From JAJPXI01 sp051867655 (GTDB lineage Bacteria; Bacillota; Clostridia; Oscillospirales; Oscillospiraceae): a DNA stretch of 48,985 nucleotides. The stretch is from the NCBI GenBank assembly GCA_051867655.1, contig JBJDYV010000034.1, positions 1 to 48,985 on the forward strand. The letters run 5' to 3'. The position numbers and the translations under genes were made by a program. The notes under the pieces were generated by a model. It had not been told where the DNA came from and did no database searches. It was given only the letters and a program-made list of their open reading frames with translations. Shown here in pieces: positions 15,390 to 22,962 of the stretch (the stretch's first letter is position 1; each line of letters starts with the position of its first letter).

Positions 15390-16769
15390 ATGCATTTTGA
15401 ATTCAGATCGAAAAATTTTTATCGGAAGACGTTTACGCTCATGGCACCCGTGGTCCTGCAGCAGCTGATCACCACCGGCGTCAACTTTATGGACAATCTG
15501 ATGATCGGCGGCCTGGGAGAGGCGTCCATCTCGGCGGCCTCCTTCGGCAACCAGTTCTATTCCCTGTTCCAGTTCATCTGCATGGGCCTGGGCTCGGGGG
15601 CGGTGGTCCTGTCCGCCCAGCTCTGGGGCAAAAAGGACCTGGACGCCATGCGCCGGGTGGCCGCCATCGCCCTGCGGCTGAGCATCGCGCTGTGCGCGGC
15701 CTTCACCCTGTTCTCCGTGGCCTTCCCCCGGCTGATCATGCTGGCCTTTACCCATGACCAGGCCGTCGTGGCCGTGGGCACGCCCTACATGCGGCTGATC
15801 GGCCTGACCTTTCTGCTGGCGGGGCTGTCCTCCACGTGTACCTACCTGCTGCGCAGCGTGGGCAAGGTCAGCGTCCCCCTGATCGGCTCCGGCGCCGCCT
15901 TTTTCCTGAACATCTTCTTCAACTGGGTGTTCATCTTCGGCAAGCTGGGCGCGCCCAAGCTGGACCTGGTGGGCGCGGCCGTGGGCACCATCATCGCCCG
16001 GGTGGTGGAGTTCTGCCTGGTCTTCGGCTACTTTATGTGGAAGGACGACCGGTTCCGGTTCCGCCTGAAGCACCTGCTGCTGTCCGGCGGGGAGCTGTGG
16101 AGGACCTATTTCAAATATGGCCTGCCCGTGCTCATCAGCGACACCCTGCTGGGGATCAGCCTGGCCCTGATCAGCGTGATCCTGGGCCACCTGGGCGCCG
16201 CGGTCTCGGCCGCCAACGCCATCGTCAATTCGGTGATCAACCTGGTCTCGGTGGTCAACGCCGGTATGGGCGGCGCCTCCGCCATTGTCATCGGCAACAC
16301 CATCGGCGAGGGGGATATCCCCCGGGCCAGGCGGGAGGGCAACACCTATATGCTCCTGTCCCTGCTGATGGGCCTGGTGCTGATCGTGCCCCTGCTGCTG
16401 CTGGAGGGCCCCTATTTCTCCGCGTACAGCATCGCGGAGGAGACCAGGGAGCTGGCCCACAAGATGATGATCATCATCTGCTGCATGCTGCCCCTGCAGA
16501 CCAACGCCTACGTCTCCTCCAAGGGCGTGCTGCGGGGCGGCGGCGACACCCGCTTCATCCTGGCCGCAGACAGCACCCTGGTGTGGGTCTTCGGCCTGCC
16601 GGTAGCCGCGCTGGCCGGCTTTGTGTTCCATTGCGACCCCATCGTCCCCTTCATTATCCTGCGCCTGGAGTACCCGCTGAAGGGCATCGTCTGCCTGATC
16701 CGCTTCCTGAGCGGCAAGTGGATCAAGGACATCTCCGCCCCGAAGCCGGCGAAGCAGACCCGTACCTGA
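15390..16769 (+). CDS. MATE-family efflux transporter 1
   Basis: The 459-residue product is a 12-span multidrug/toxic compound extrusion protein, expected to use a Na+ or H+ gradient to export organic cations or metabolites. MAPVVLQQLITTGVNFMDNLMIG at the start and a second copy of the fold in the C-terminal half are typical. The start at 15390 is chosen because GGTGAAAC precedes it and the tandem paralog starts at the same residue; the frame upstream to 15273 lacks support. It is followed after 9 bases by a close paralog. Confidence 0.92.
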   Translation: MHFEFRSKNFYRKTFTLMAPVVLQQLITTGVNFMDNLMIGGLGEASISAASFGNQFYSLFQFICMGLGSGAVVLSAQLWGKKDLDAMRRVAAIALRLSIALCAAFTLFSVAFPRLIMLAFTHDQAVVAVGTPYMRLIGLTFLLAGLSSTCTYLLRSVGKVSVPLIGSGAAFFLNIFFNWVFIFGKLGAPKLDLVGAAVGTIIARVVEFCLVFGYFMWKDDRFRFRLKHLLLSGGELWRTYFKYGLPVLISDTLLGISLALISVILGHLGAAVSAANAIVNSVINLVSVVNAGMGGASAIVIGNTIGEGDIPRARREGNTYMLLSLLMGLVLIVPLLLLEGPYFSAYSIAEETRELAHKMMIIICCMLPLQTNAYVSSKGVLRGGGDTRFILAADSTLVWVFGLPVAALAGFVFHCDPIVPFIILRLEYPLKGIVCLIRFLSGKWIKDISAPKPAKQTRT

Positions 16770-16778
16770 GGTGAAACG

Positions 16779-18176
16779 ATGCAGTTTGAGTTAAAATCCA
16801 AGGTATTTTACAAAAAGACCGCCCGCCTGATGGCCCCCGTGGCCCTGCAGCAGCTGATCACCGTGGGCATCAACTTCCTGGACAATCTGATGATTGGCGG
16901 CTTCGGGGAGACCCAGATCGCCGCGGCCTCCTTCGGCAACCAGTTTTATTCCCTGTTCCAGTTCATCTGCATGGGCCTGGGGTCGGGGGCGGTGGTGCTG
17001 TCCTCCCAGTTCTGGGGCCGGAAGGAGATCGAGCCCATGCGCCGGGTGGCCGCCATCGCCCTGCGGCTGACCGCGGCGTTCTGCCTGGCCCTGACCCTGG
17101 TGACCGCGATTTTCCCCCAGACCGTCCTGCGCGTCTTCACCCACGAGGCCGCGGTGGTCACGGTGGGCGCGCCCTACATGCGGCTGATCGGCCTGACCTT
17201 CCTGCTGGCCGGGCTGACCTCCACCGCCACCTATCTGCTGCGCAGCGTGGGCAACGTACGCATCCCGCTGATCGGCTCCGCCGGGGCCTTTTTCCTGAAC
17301 CTGTTTTTCAACTGGGTGTTCATCTTCGGCAAGCTGGGCGCGCCCCGGCTGGAGCTGGTGGGCGCGGCCGTGGGCACCGTCATCGCCCGGGCCTTTGAGT
17401 TCTGCTTCGTCTTCGGCTATTTCGTGCTCCGGGACAAGCGCTTCGGCTTCCGCCTGAAGCAGTTCTTCCTGTCCGGCGGGGAGCTCTGGCGGCCGTACCT
17501 GAAATACGGCATCCCCGTCCTGGTCAGCGATGCCCTGCTGGGCGTCAGCCTGACCCTGATCAGTGTGATCACGGGGCACATGGGCGAGGAGGTGGCCACC
17601 GCCAGCTCCATCGTCAACACCCTGTCCCAGCTGACCAACGTGCTGAGCATGGGCATCGCCGGGGCCGCCGCCATCGTGGTGGGCAACACCATCGGCGAGG
17701 GGGACATCCCCCGGGCCAGGCGGGAGAGCAACAGTTATATCGTCCTGTCCCTGCTGCTGGGGGTGATCGTGATGGTGCCCCTTCTGCTGCTGGAGGGCCC
17801 TTATTTTAATATGTATACCGTCAAGGCCCACACCCGGGCCATGGCCCATGGGATGCTGCTGGTCAACGCCCTGAGCATGCCCCTGCAGACCCTGTCCAAC
17901 GCCGTGTCCAAGGGCATCCTGCGGGGCGGGGGAGACACCCGCTTCCTGCTGGCCGCCGACAGCGGCGCCGTGTGGCTGATCTCCCTGCCCCTGGGGGCGC
18001 TGGCCGCCTACGTCTGGCACATGGACCCCGTCTGGGTCTACTTCTTCCTGCTGATCCAGTACCCCCTGAAGGGGATCATCTGCTGGGCCCGCTACGCTAC
18101 GGGCCGGTGGATCAAGGTCATCACGGCAAATGGAAAGCAGAACGAATCTTCAGCCGGGAGGGAACGGGATGAGTGA
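16779..18176 (+). CDS. MATE-family efflux transporter 2
   Basis: The 465-residue product aligns along its whole length with the gene immediately upstream (for example FGNQFYSLFQFICMGLGSGAVVLS and ASFGNQFYSLF are shared word for word), so the pair arose by tandem duplication. The halves are the usual inverted MATE bundles. Differences concentrate in the loops and the last 100 residues. Its 3' end overlaps the MarR start by 8 bases. Two co-expressed transporters may form a heteromeric or broad-range pair; this is inferred. Confidence 0.92.
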   Translation: MQFELKSKVFYKKTARLMAPVALQQLITVGINFLDNLMIGGFGETQIAAASFGNQFYSLFQFICMGLGSGAVVLSSQFWGRKEIEPMRRVAAIALRLTAAFCLALTLVTAIFPQTVLRVFTHEAAVVTVGAPYMRLIGLTFLLAGLTSTATYLLRSVGNVRIPLIGSAGAFFLNLFFNWVFIFGKLGAPRLELVGAAVGTVIARAFEFCFVFGYFVLRDKRFGFRLKQFFLSGGELWRPYLKYGIPVLVSDALLGVSLTLISVITGHMGEEVATASSIVNTLSQLTNVLSMGIAGAAAIVVGNTIGEGDIPRARRESNSYIVLSLLLGVIVMVPLLLLEGPYFNMYTVKAHTRAMAHGMLLVNALSMPLQTLSNAVSKGILRGGGDTRFLLAADSGAVWLISLPLGALAAYVWHMDPVWVYFFLLIQYPLKGIICWARYATGRWIKVITANGKQNESSAGRERDE

Positions 18177-18693
18177 GAACGAACGCACGGTCACGCAGCA
18201 GCTGCAGCATCTGCAGACCCTGATGCACCGGTTGGCGTTTCACGGGTTCAAGGTGAACGGAAAGACGGTGCGCAGTCCGTACCAGGGCCAGGGCCGGGTG
18301 CTCTCCGTGCTGAAGATGAAGCCGGAGATCAGCCAGAAGGAGCTGGCCGGTCTGCTGGACATGAGCAAGCAGGCCCTGGCTGAGTCGCTGTCCAAGCTGG
18401 AAAAGAAGGGGTACATTGCGCGGGAGCCGTCGCCGGACGACAGGCGCTGCTGCACGGTCCGGCTGCTGCCCATGGGGGAACGGGCCGCGGCAGATATGGG
18501 CGGAGAGCCGAATGAGGTGGACCGGATCTTCGACTGCCTGAGCGGGGAGGAACTGGAGCAGTTCAGCGGGTACCTGGACCGGATCATCCGGCGGTGCGCG
18601 GCGTACTTCCCCGGGGAGGACCGGGAGGAGCGCAGCCGGAAGATGGAGGAATTCCTGGCAAAGTACGACCACAGCTTCACCCGCTTTGAGTAG
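18169..18693 (+). CDS. MarR-family transcriptional regulator
   Basis: The 174-residue product has a winged helix (QGRVLSVLKMKPEISQKELAGLLDMSKQALAESLSKLEKKGYI, then EPSPDDRRCCTVRLLPMG for the wing), typical of MarR repressors that respond to small phenolic or drug-like ligands. GGGAGG lies before the ATG at 18169. It is last in the operon with the two MATE genes, so it probably represses them from the promoter at 15321. The N-terminal extension before the wing region is somewhat long for the family. Confidence 0.88.
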   Translation: MSENERTVTQQLQHLQTLMHRLAFHGFKVNGKTVRSPYQGQGRVLSVLKMKPEISQKELAGLLDMSKQALAESLSKLEKKGYIAREPSPDDRRCCTVRLLPMGERAAADMGGEPNEVDRIFDCLSGEELEQFSGYLDRIIRRCAAYFPGEDREERSRKMEEFLAKYDHSFTRFE

Positions 18694-18773
18694 GGGCAAA
18701 AGCCTTCGCACTTGTCGGTGAGAACCGTGTTTTGAAGCGGCATCCGGGGCGTTCTTTTTGTGAAATCAGGACG

Positions 18774-18802
18774 TTGACAAGGACACGGCGATGCGATACA
18801 AT
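18774..18802 (+). promoter_or_regulatory. Promoter of the 139-residue unknown gene
   Basis: A perfect TTGACA (18774-18779) and TACAAT (18797-18802) are separated by 17 bp, 50 bases before the start codon. Confidence 0.8.
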
Positions 18803-18851
18803 GACAAAAAAGACCAGTAAAAGTTTCTATTTTGATTTTGGAGGGTTCAAC

Positions 18852-19271
18852 ATGAAGGGTATGAACATGAAAGCATACATCGTCGGCGGCGGCGCAGACG
18901 GCACAGAGGAATACGAGGGCGTGTACCACCTGGTCACGTCGGACGGCAACTGCTGGGCGAGCCAGTGGTGCACCAGCTTTGAGGACGCGAAGAAGTCTCT
19001 GTACGACGACCGCCCCCAGATGCGCGCCGACCTGGAGAGAAAGCACGGCGACGTGGTGGTCCTGCGCCTGGGCAGCGACGCCATGACCTTCTCCCGCCTG
19101 CTGGAGCGGGAGGGCTCCTATGTGCCCGCGCCCAAGGGCCTGCTGGCGGACGGCCTGTACTACAACCTGATCACCGTCAAGGACGGCGAGTGGACCAAGT
19201 CCGAGCCCCGTCCCATCCAGGAGCTGGGTACCTTCCTGGTCGAGGCCCTGGTCAAAAAGTCGAAGGAGTAA
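18852..19271 (+). CDS. Small cytoplasmic protein of unknown function
   Basis: The product has 139 residues from the ATG at 18852, preceded by GGAGGG. It is soluble, with no signal or membrane segment. Notable features are a Gly run (AYIVGGGADGTEEYEGVYHLV), Trp/Cys in NCWASQWCTSFEDAKKSLY and a basic tail ending VKKSKE. The first half looks like a short mixed alpha/beta domain. It stands alone with its own near-consensus promoter and its own terminator, and uses GAC/GGC/CTG codons like well-expressed neighbours. I do not recognise a family. A longer frame from 18732 spans the promoter and is rejected. Confidence 0.7.
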   Translation: MKGMNMKAYIVGGGADGTEEYEGVYHLVTSDGNCWASQWCTSFEDAKKSLYDDRPQMRADLERKHGDVVVLRLGSDAMTFSRLLEREGSYVPAPKGLLADGLYYNLITVKDGEWTKSEPRPIQELGTFLVEALVKKSKE

Positions 19272-19285
19272 ACGGAATACGGCGC

Positions 19286-19312
19286 AGCGCCCGGGGAGTT
19301 TCCCCGGGCGCT
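19286..19312 (+). terminator. Terminator of the unknown gene
   Basis: AGCGCCCGGGGA (19286-19297) pairs with TCCCCGGGCGCT (19301-19312), followed by TTTTA. Confidence 0.9.
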
Positions 19313-19531
19313 TTTTATACGGCCTGAAAAAAACACGATAAAACACAAAATTTTACCTATTCAAAGAGCTTTAACTGTGCTATTTTAATAAAAACGGAGG
19401 GCGTTTCAACGCGGCTTCGTGCGCAAAACGACCAATCCCAAACAGGAAGACGGCGGATTCACCGCTGGTTGGGCAGGACACCCGCTTCCGCACTCGCACC
19501 GCAGACCAAAAATGGGAAGGAGAACGTAAAG

Positions 19532-20827
19532 ATGAAAAAGACAATCGCACTGCTTCTTGCACTGGCAATGCTGTTTGCCCTGGCCGCCTGCAGCGGCAAG
19601 GACAGCGGCGCGGACACCTCCGACAAGCCCGATACCACCCAGAACACCCCGGACACGCCCCCCTCGGAAGAGCCCTCCGAGGAGCCCTCGGACGAGCCCG
19701 CTGAGCTGACCGGCGAGCCCATCAAGATCGGCCACATCTGCGACCTGACCGGCACCGAGGCCCTGACCGGCCAGGAGGCCAAGCGCTCCCTGGAATTCGC
19801 CGTGGAGCAGCTGCACGGCATCAGCGGCCGCCCCGTGGAGGTCGTCACCCGTGACGCCCAGGGCAGCGCCAGCGGCGCCGCCGACGCGGCCCGGATGCTG
19901 GTGGAGTCGGAAGGGGTCATCGCCATCTTCGGGCCCAACCAGGCCGGCCAGAAGAGCGCCGTCTCCGAGTACTGCGCGGAGGCCGGCGTGCCCCTGATCT
20001 TCTACAACGGCACCCCCAGCTACCTGTTCGCCACCAACCCCTGGCTGATCGGCTCCGGCGGCGCCAACCCCCAGATGACCGTCATGGCCGACTACGCCTA
20101 TAACGAGCTGGGCTACCGCACGGTCAACATCGTGACCATGGACAACATCGGCTTCCGCACCTTCACCGACGACTTCACCACCGCGTTTGAGGCCCTGGGC
20201 GGCAAGGTGGTCAAGGCGGCCTACGCCCCCTTCCCCTGCGACGACTGGGCGCCCTACCTGCTGTCCCTGGACCAGAGCGCCGATGCCATCATGGCCTGGA
20301 CCACCGGCTCCAACGCCATCGCCCTGTGGCAGAACTGGCACCAGCTGGGCCTGCACGAGTCCCTGCCCATGACCGCCATCATGCAGTCCGCCTTCACCGA
20401 CGACTACATTATTAAATCTCTGGAGGCCACCTACCCCGACGTGGTGGAGTACATCCTGGGCACCAAGGCTCCCAGCATGTATGTGTACAACACCGGCACG
20501 CCGGAGAACGAGGCCTTCGTGGCCGCCTGGAAAGAGGAGTTCGGCACGGTGCCCTCCAACAACCTGTCCGGCCAGATCTACCAGGCCTATCAGCTGCTGA
20601 AGACCGCCATTGAGTCCATCGACGGCAATACCGAGGCCGAGGCGGTCCGCGACGCCATCCTGGCCTGCGAGATCGACGGCCCCGCCGGCCATATGTCCTT
20701 CGACGGCTCCGGCGCCTGCACCAAGGACGTGTTCATCGTCCAGGTGGTCCAGCTGGACGACGGCAGCTACAACTACGAGATCGTGAAGACCTATGAGGAC
20801 GTGGCTCCCCAGGGCCTGCTCGGCTGA
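19532..20827 (+). CDS. Branched-chain amino-acid-type ABC substrate-binding lipoprotein 1
   Basis: The 431-residue product is a LivJ/periplasmic-binding fold type I protein. Its signal is MKKTIALLLALAMLFALAAC with the lipobox cysteine at about residue 20. An acidic Pro/Glu/Ser linker is followed by the binding core starting IKIGHICDLTGTEALTG. GGAAGGAG precedes the ATG at 19532; the frame before it is not supported. It is the first of three paralogous binding proteins ahead of one permease/ATPase set, and has its own strong terminator at 20848. Alanine is almost always GCC here, unlike the GCT-rich second paralog. The ligand may be an amino acid, amide or other small molecule. Confidence 0.9.
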   Translation: MKKTIALLLALAMLFALAACSGKDSGADTSDKPDTTQNTPDTPPSEEPSEEPSDEPAELTGEPIKIGHICDLTGTEALTGQEAKRSLEFAVEQLHGISGRPVEVVTRDAQGSASGAADAARMLVESEGVIAIFGPNQAGQKSAVSEYCAEAGVPLIFYNGTPSYLFATNPWLIGSGGANPQMTVMADYAYNELGYRTVNIVTMDNIGFRTFTDDFTTAFEALGGKVVKAAYAPFPCDDWAPYLLSLDQSADAIMAWTTGSNAIALWQNWHQLGLHESLPMTAIMQSAFTDDYIIKSLEATYPDVVEYILGTKAPSMYVYNTGTPENEAFVAAWKEEFGTVPSNNLSGQIYQAYQLLKTAIESIDGNTEAEAVRDAILACEIDGPAGHMSFDGSGACTKDVFIVQVVQLDDGSYNYEIVKTYEDVAPQGLLG

Positions 20828-20847
20828 CAAATTTATCTCCTGAATCA

Positions 20848-20876
20848 AAAGCGCCCGGGGGTTCCCCGGGCGCTTT
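20848..20876 (+). terminator. Terminator after binding protein 1
   Basis: AAAGCGCCCGGGG (20848-20860) pairs with CCCCGGGCGCTTT (20864-20876), then TT. It separates binding protein 1 from the next unit. Confidence 0.9.
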
Positions 20877-20944
20877 TTCAGCGCCTATTTCGGTCCATAC
20901 AGAGAAAATCAAAAAATGTTGATACAAATCTAAAGATTTTACCC

Positions 20945-20973
20945 TTGCCATTTGAATCGGGGTGTGGTACTAT
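20945..20973 (+). promoter_or_regulatory. Promoter of binding protein 2
   Basis: TTGCCA (20945-20950) and TACTAT (20968-20973) are 17 bp apart. TTGGCAAG begins 2 bases after the -10, as at the promoter of binding protein 3. Confidence 0.7.
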
Positions 20974-21177
20974 GTTGGCAAGCAAACCGAAGGAATCCAA
21001 AAAATGAAGCCAATTTATGTGCAATTTGACGGAATTCAGTCGGGTTGTAAGATGCAGCGGCCTACGGCTGCGTGCAAACCTGAACTATGCAGGAAAGGAG
21101 GAAACCCGCTATTTCGATCAGCTCGTCAACAACGTACATTTAAATGCTGCAATCAAAATAGGATGGTGAAAACTAGT
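20974..21177 (+). promoter_or_regulatory. Long 5' leader of binding protein 2
   Basis: About 200 bases without a convincing gene lie between the promoter and the start codon. Three elements recur in the leader of binding protein 3: TTGGCAAG (20975-20982), TTTATGTGCAA/TTTATGTGCAAT (from 21014) and GGAAAGGAG followed by CCCGCTATTT (21091-21114). The last contains a Shine-Dalgarno-like AAAGGAGG with no ATG after it. A regulatory leader is possible. Confidence 0.45.
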
Positions 21178-22515
21178 ATGAAAAAGATTATCGCTCTGCT
21201 GCTTGCGCTCACGATGGTGTTCGCCCTGGCTGCTTGCTCCAGCTCTGGCGACAACAAGGAAGAGACCAGCACTCCCCCCGCTTCCGAGACCCCCGATGCC
21301 CCCGCTTCTGAGACCCCTGATGCCCCCGCTTCCGAGACCCCTGACGAGCCCGCGCCCGTCGAGGTGGACTATGACAACCCCATCAAGATCGGCCACCTGT
21401 GCGACCTGACCGGTAACGAGGCCTCCACCGGCACGCTGGCTCAGAAGTCCGTTGACTTCGCCGCCAAGCTGATCAACGAGCAGGGCGGCATCAACGGCCG
21501 CGCGATCGAGATCGTTACCGAGGACTGCCAGTCCAGCGCTTCCGCCGCTGCCTCCGCTGTCCGTAAGCTGGTTGAGAACGACGGCGTCGTCGCCATCGTC
21601 GGCCCCACCCAGATCGGCCACAAGCAGGCTGTCGCTCCTGTCGCTGCTGAGTATCAGGTCCCCGTGATGTGCTACAACGGCACTCCCGCGTTCCTGGCCG
21701 CGAAGAACGAGTACTTCATGTCCTCTGGCGGCGGCACCGCTCAGATGCCCACCGCTATGGCTGATTACCTGTACAACGAACTGGGCTGCCGCACCATTTA
21801 TGTGATCACCCAGGAAGGCACCGCCGGCGACAACTATGTCGGCCCCCTGAAGACCAACTTTGAGGCCATGGGCGGCACCGTGATCGAGGACATCCGTGTC
21901 CCCGCTGATGCCACCGACATCGGCCAGTATCTGCTGCGCGTGACCAAGGAAGCCGACGCTCTGGTGGGCTGGCTGTCCGGTACTCAGGGCGTGACCCTGT
22001 GGACCACCTGGTATGACCAGGGTCTGGCTGACAAGATGCCTCTGTACGGCGCTGTTCACGGCGGCTTCACCGATTACTTCATCTGGCTGCAGCTGAGCAA
22101 GCAGCGTCCCGAGGTCGTGGAGAAGGCTCTGGAGCTGGGCGTCTATGCTCCCATCAACTATGCGTACTCCATCGACAACGAAGTCAATGCCGCCTTCGTG
22201 GAAGCCTGGAAGGCTGAGAACGACGGCGCGGTGCCCGTGGGCTCCAACCTGCCCGGCGCCGGCTACACCAGCCTGCTGCTGATCAAGAACGCTGCTGAGT
22301 CCGTCGACGGCGAGATCACCGGCGAGAGCCTGTATGCCGCCCTGCAGAACGCTGAGGCCAACGGCGCTGAGGGCCACACCGCCTTCAACGGCCAGAAGAT
22401 CGCCGCCAAGGCTGTCTACATCGCCAAGGTCGTCAAGCTGGACAACGGCTCCTTCAACTATGAGATCGTTGACGTCTATGAGGACGTCCCCGTGAACGGC
22501 CTGACTGTCGGCTGA
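21178..22515 (+). CDS. Branched-chain amino-acid-type ABC substrate-binding lipoprotein 2
   Basis: The 445-residue product is LivJ-like. Its signal is MKKIIALLLALTMVFALAAC with the lipobox cysteine at residue 20. A three-fold ASETPDAP-type repeat linker precedes the ligand-binding core (IKIGHLCDLTGNEASTG, then NDGVVAIVGPTQIGHKQAV). AGGATGGTGA precedes the ATG at 21178. Codon use is shifted to GCT, CGT and GTC compared with paralog 1, which suggests higher expression. It is flanked by its own promoter and terminator, so it can be made independently of the permease. The ligand is not identifiable from sequence. Confidence 0.92.
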   Translation: MKKIIALLLALTMVFALAACSSSGDNKEETSTPPASETPDAPASETPDAPASETPDEPAPVEVDYDNPIKIGHLCDLTGNEASTGTLAQKSVDFAAKLINEQGGINGRAIEIVTEDCQSSASAAASAVRKLVENDGVVAIVGPTQIGHKQAVAPVAAEYQVPVMCYNGTPAFLAAKNEYFMSSGGGTAQMPTAMADYLYNELGCRTIYVITQEGTAGDNYVGPLKTNFEAMGGTVIEDIRVPADATDIGQYLLRVTKEADALVGWLSGTQGVTLWTTWYDQGLADKMPLYGAVHGGFTDYFIWLQLSKQRPEVVEKALELGVYAPINYAYSIDNEVNAAFVEAWKAENDGAVPVGSNLPGAGYTSLLLIKNAAESVDGEITGESLYAALQNAEANGAEGHTAFNGQKIAAKAVYIAKVVKLDNGSFNYEIVDVYEDVPVNGLTVG

Positions 22516-22546
22516 TCCATCCCGATCTGACTGACCTGTTATCAAG

Positions 22547-22575
22547 GTGCGGGGCATCATTGTGATGCCCCGCAC
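22547..22575 (+). terminator. Terminator after binding protein 2
   Basis: GTGCGGGGCATCA (22547-22559) pairs with TGATGCCCCGCAC (22563-22575), followed by six T. Confidence 0.92.
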
Positions 22576-22662
22576 TTTTTTCCCCGGGTGGCCCCCTTTT
22601 TTTCGGCGTTTTGACCTCTTTTTTCATACAAAGATAATACCACCAATCCAAAAATATTCGCC

Positions 22663-22691
22663 TTGTCAACCTGTGGAAGTTGTGATATTAT
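22663..22691 (+). promoter_or_regulatory. Promoter of binding protein 3 and the livHMGF operon
   Basis: TTGTCA (22663-22668) and TATTAT (22686-22691) are 17 bp apart. TTGGCAAG again begins 2 bases downstream of the -10. Confidence 0.7.
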
Positions 22692-22962
22692 TTTGGCAAG
22701 TCCAAACTTAAAGTGGCCCACAAAAAGGCTTCTTTATGTGCAAAACGTCAAAAAACGGAAACCGTCTTTCGGGAGGCGGTGACCGCGGAAAAAAGCAGCG
22801 GGTCTCGTGCCGCCCGAATGGGAAAGGGGAAGCGGTACCACAGGCCTGCCCGGGACGGGAAAGGAGACGAAGAAAGCCGGCTATTTTGGGTTCACCATGC
22901 AGTTAAGATGGACAAAACATGCATTGCTGTACGACCAATCAAAACAGGAAGGTGAAGGTATT
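22692..22962 (+). promoter_or_regulatory. Long 5' leader of binding protein 3
   Basis: This 270-base leader shares TTGGCAAG (22693-22700), TTTATGTGCAA (22733-22743) and GGGAAAGGAG with a later CCGGCTATTTT (22857-22887) with the leader of binding protein 2. The order is the same and the first two elements sit at nearly the same distance from the -10. An 80-codon frame (22713-22955) crosses it but has no ribosome site or family and is not called. Confidence 0.45.

Noticed and set aside
19321..19410. Promoter of binding protein 1
   Set aside because: The AT-rich stretch contains TATTTT and several TTTA words, but no -35/-10 pair with acceptable spacing.
22755..22900. T-box-like strings (GGTGACCGCGGAAAAAAGC, GCGGTACCAC) in the leader of binding protein 3
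   Set aside because: There is no stem I with a specifier loop, no antiterminator/terminator switch, and the upstream leader is too short. The match is a few shared words only.
22713..22955. 80-codon frame in the leader of binding protein 3
   Set aside because: No ribosome site, no recognisable fold, Arg/Lys-rich composition typical of a chance frame, and it overlaps the ribosome region of the real gene.
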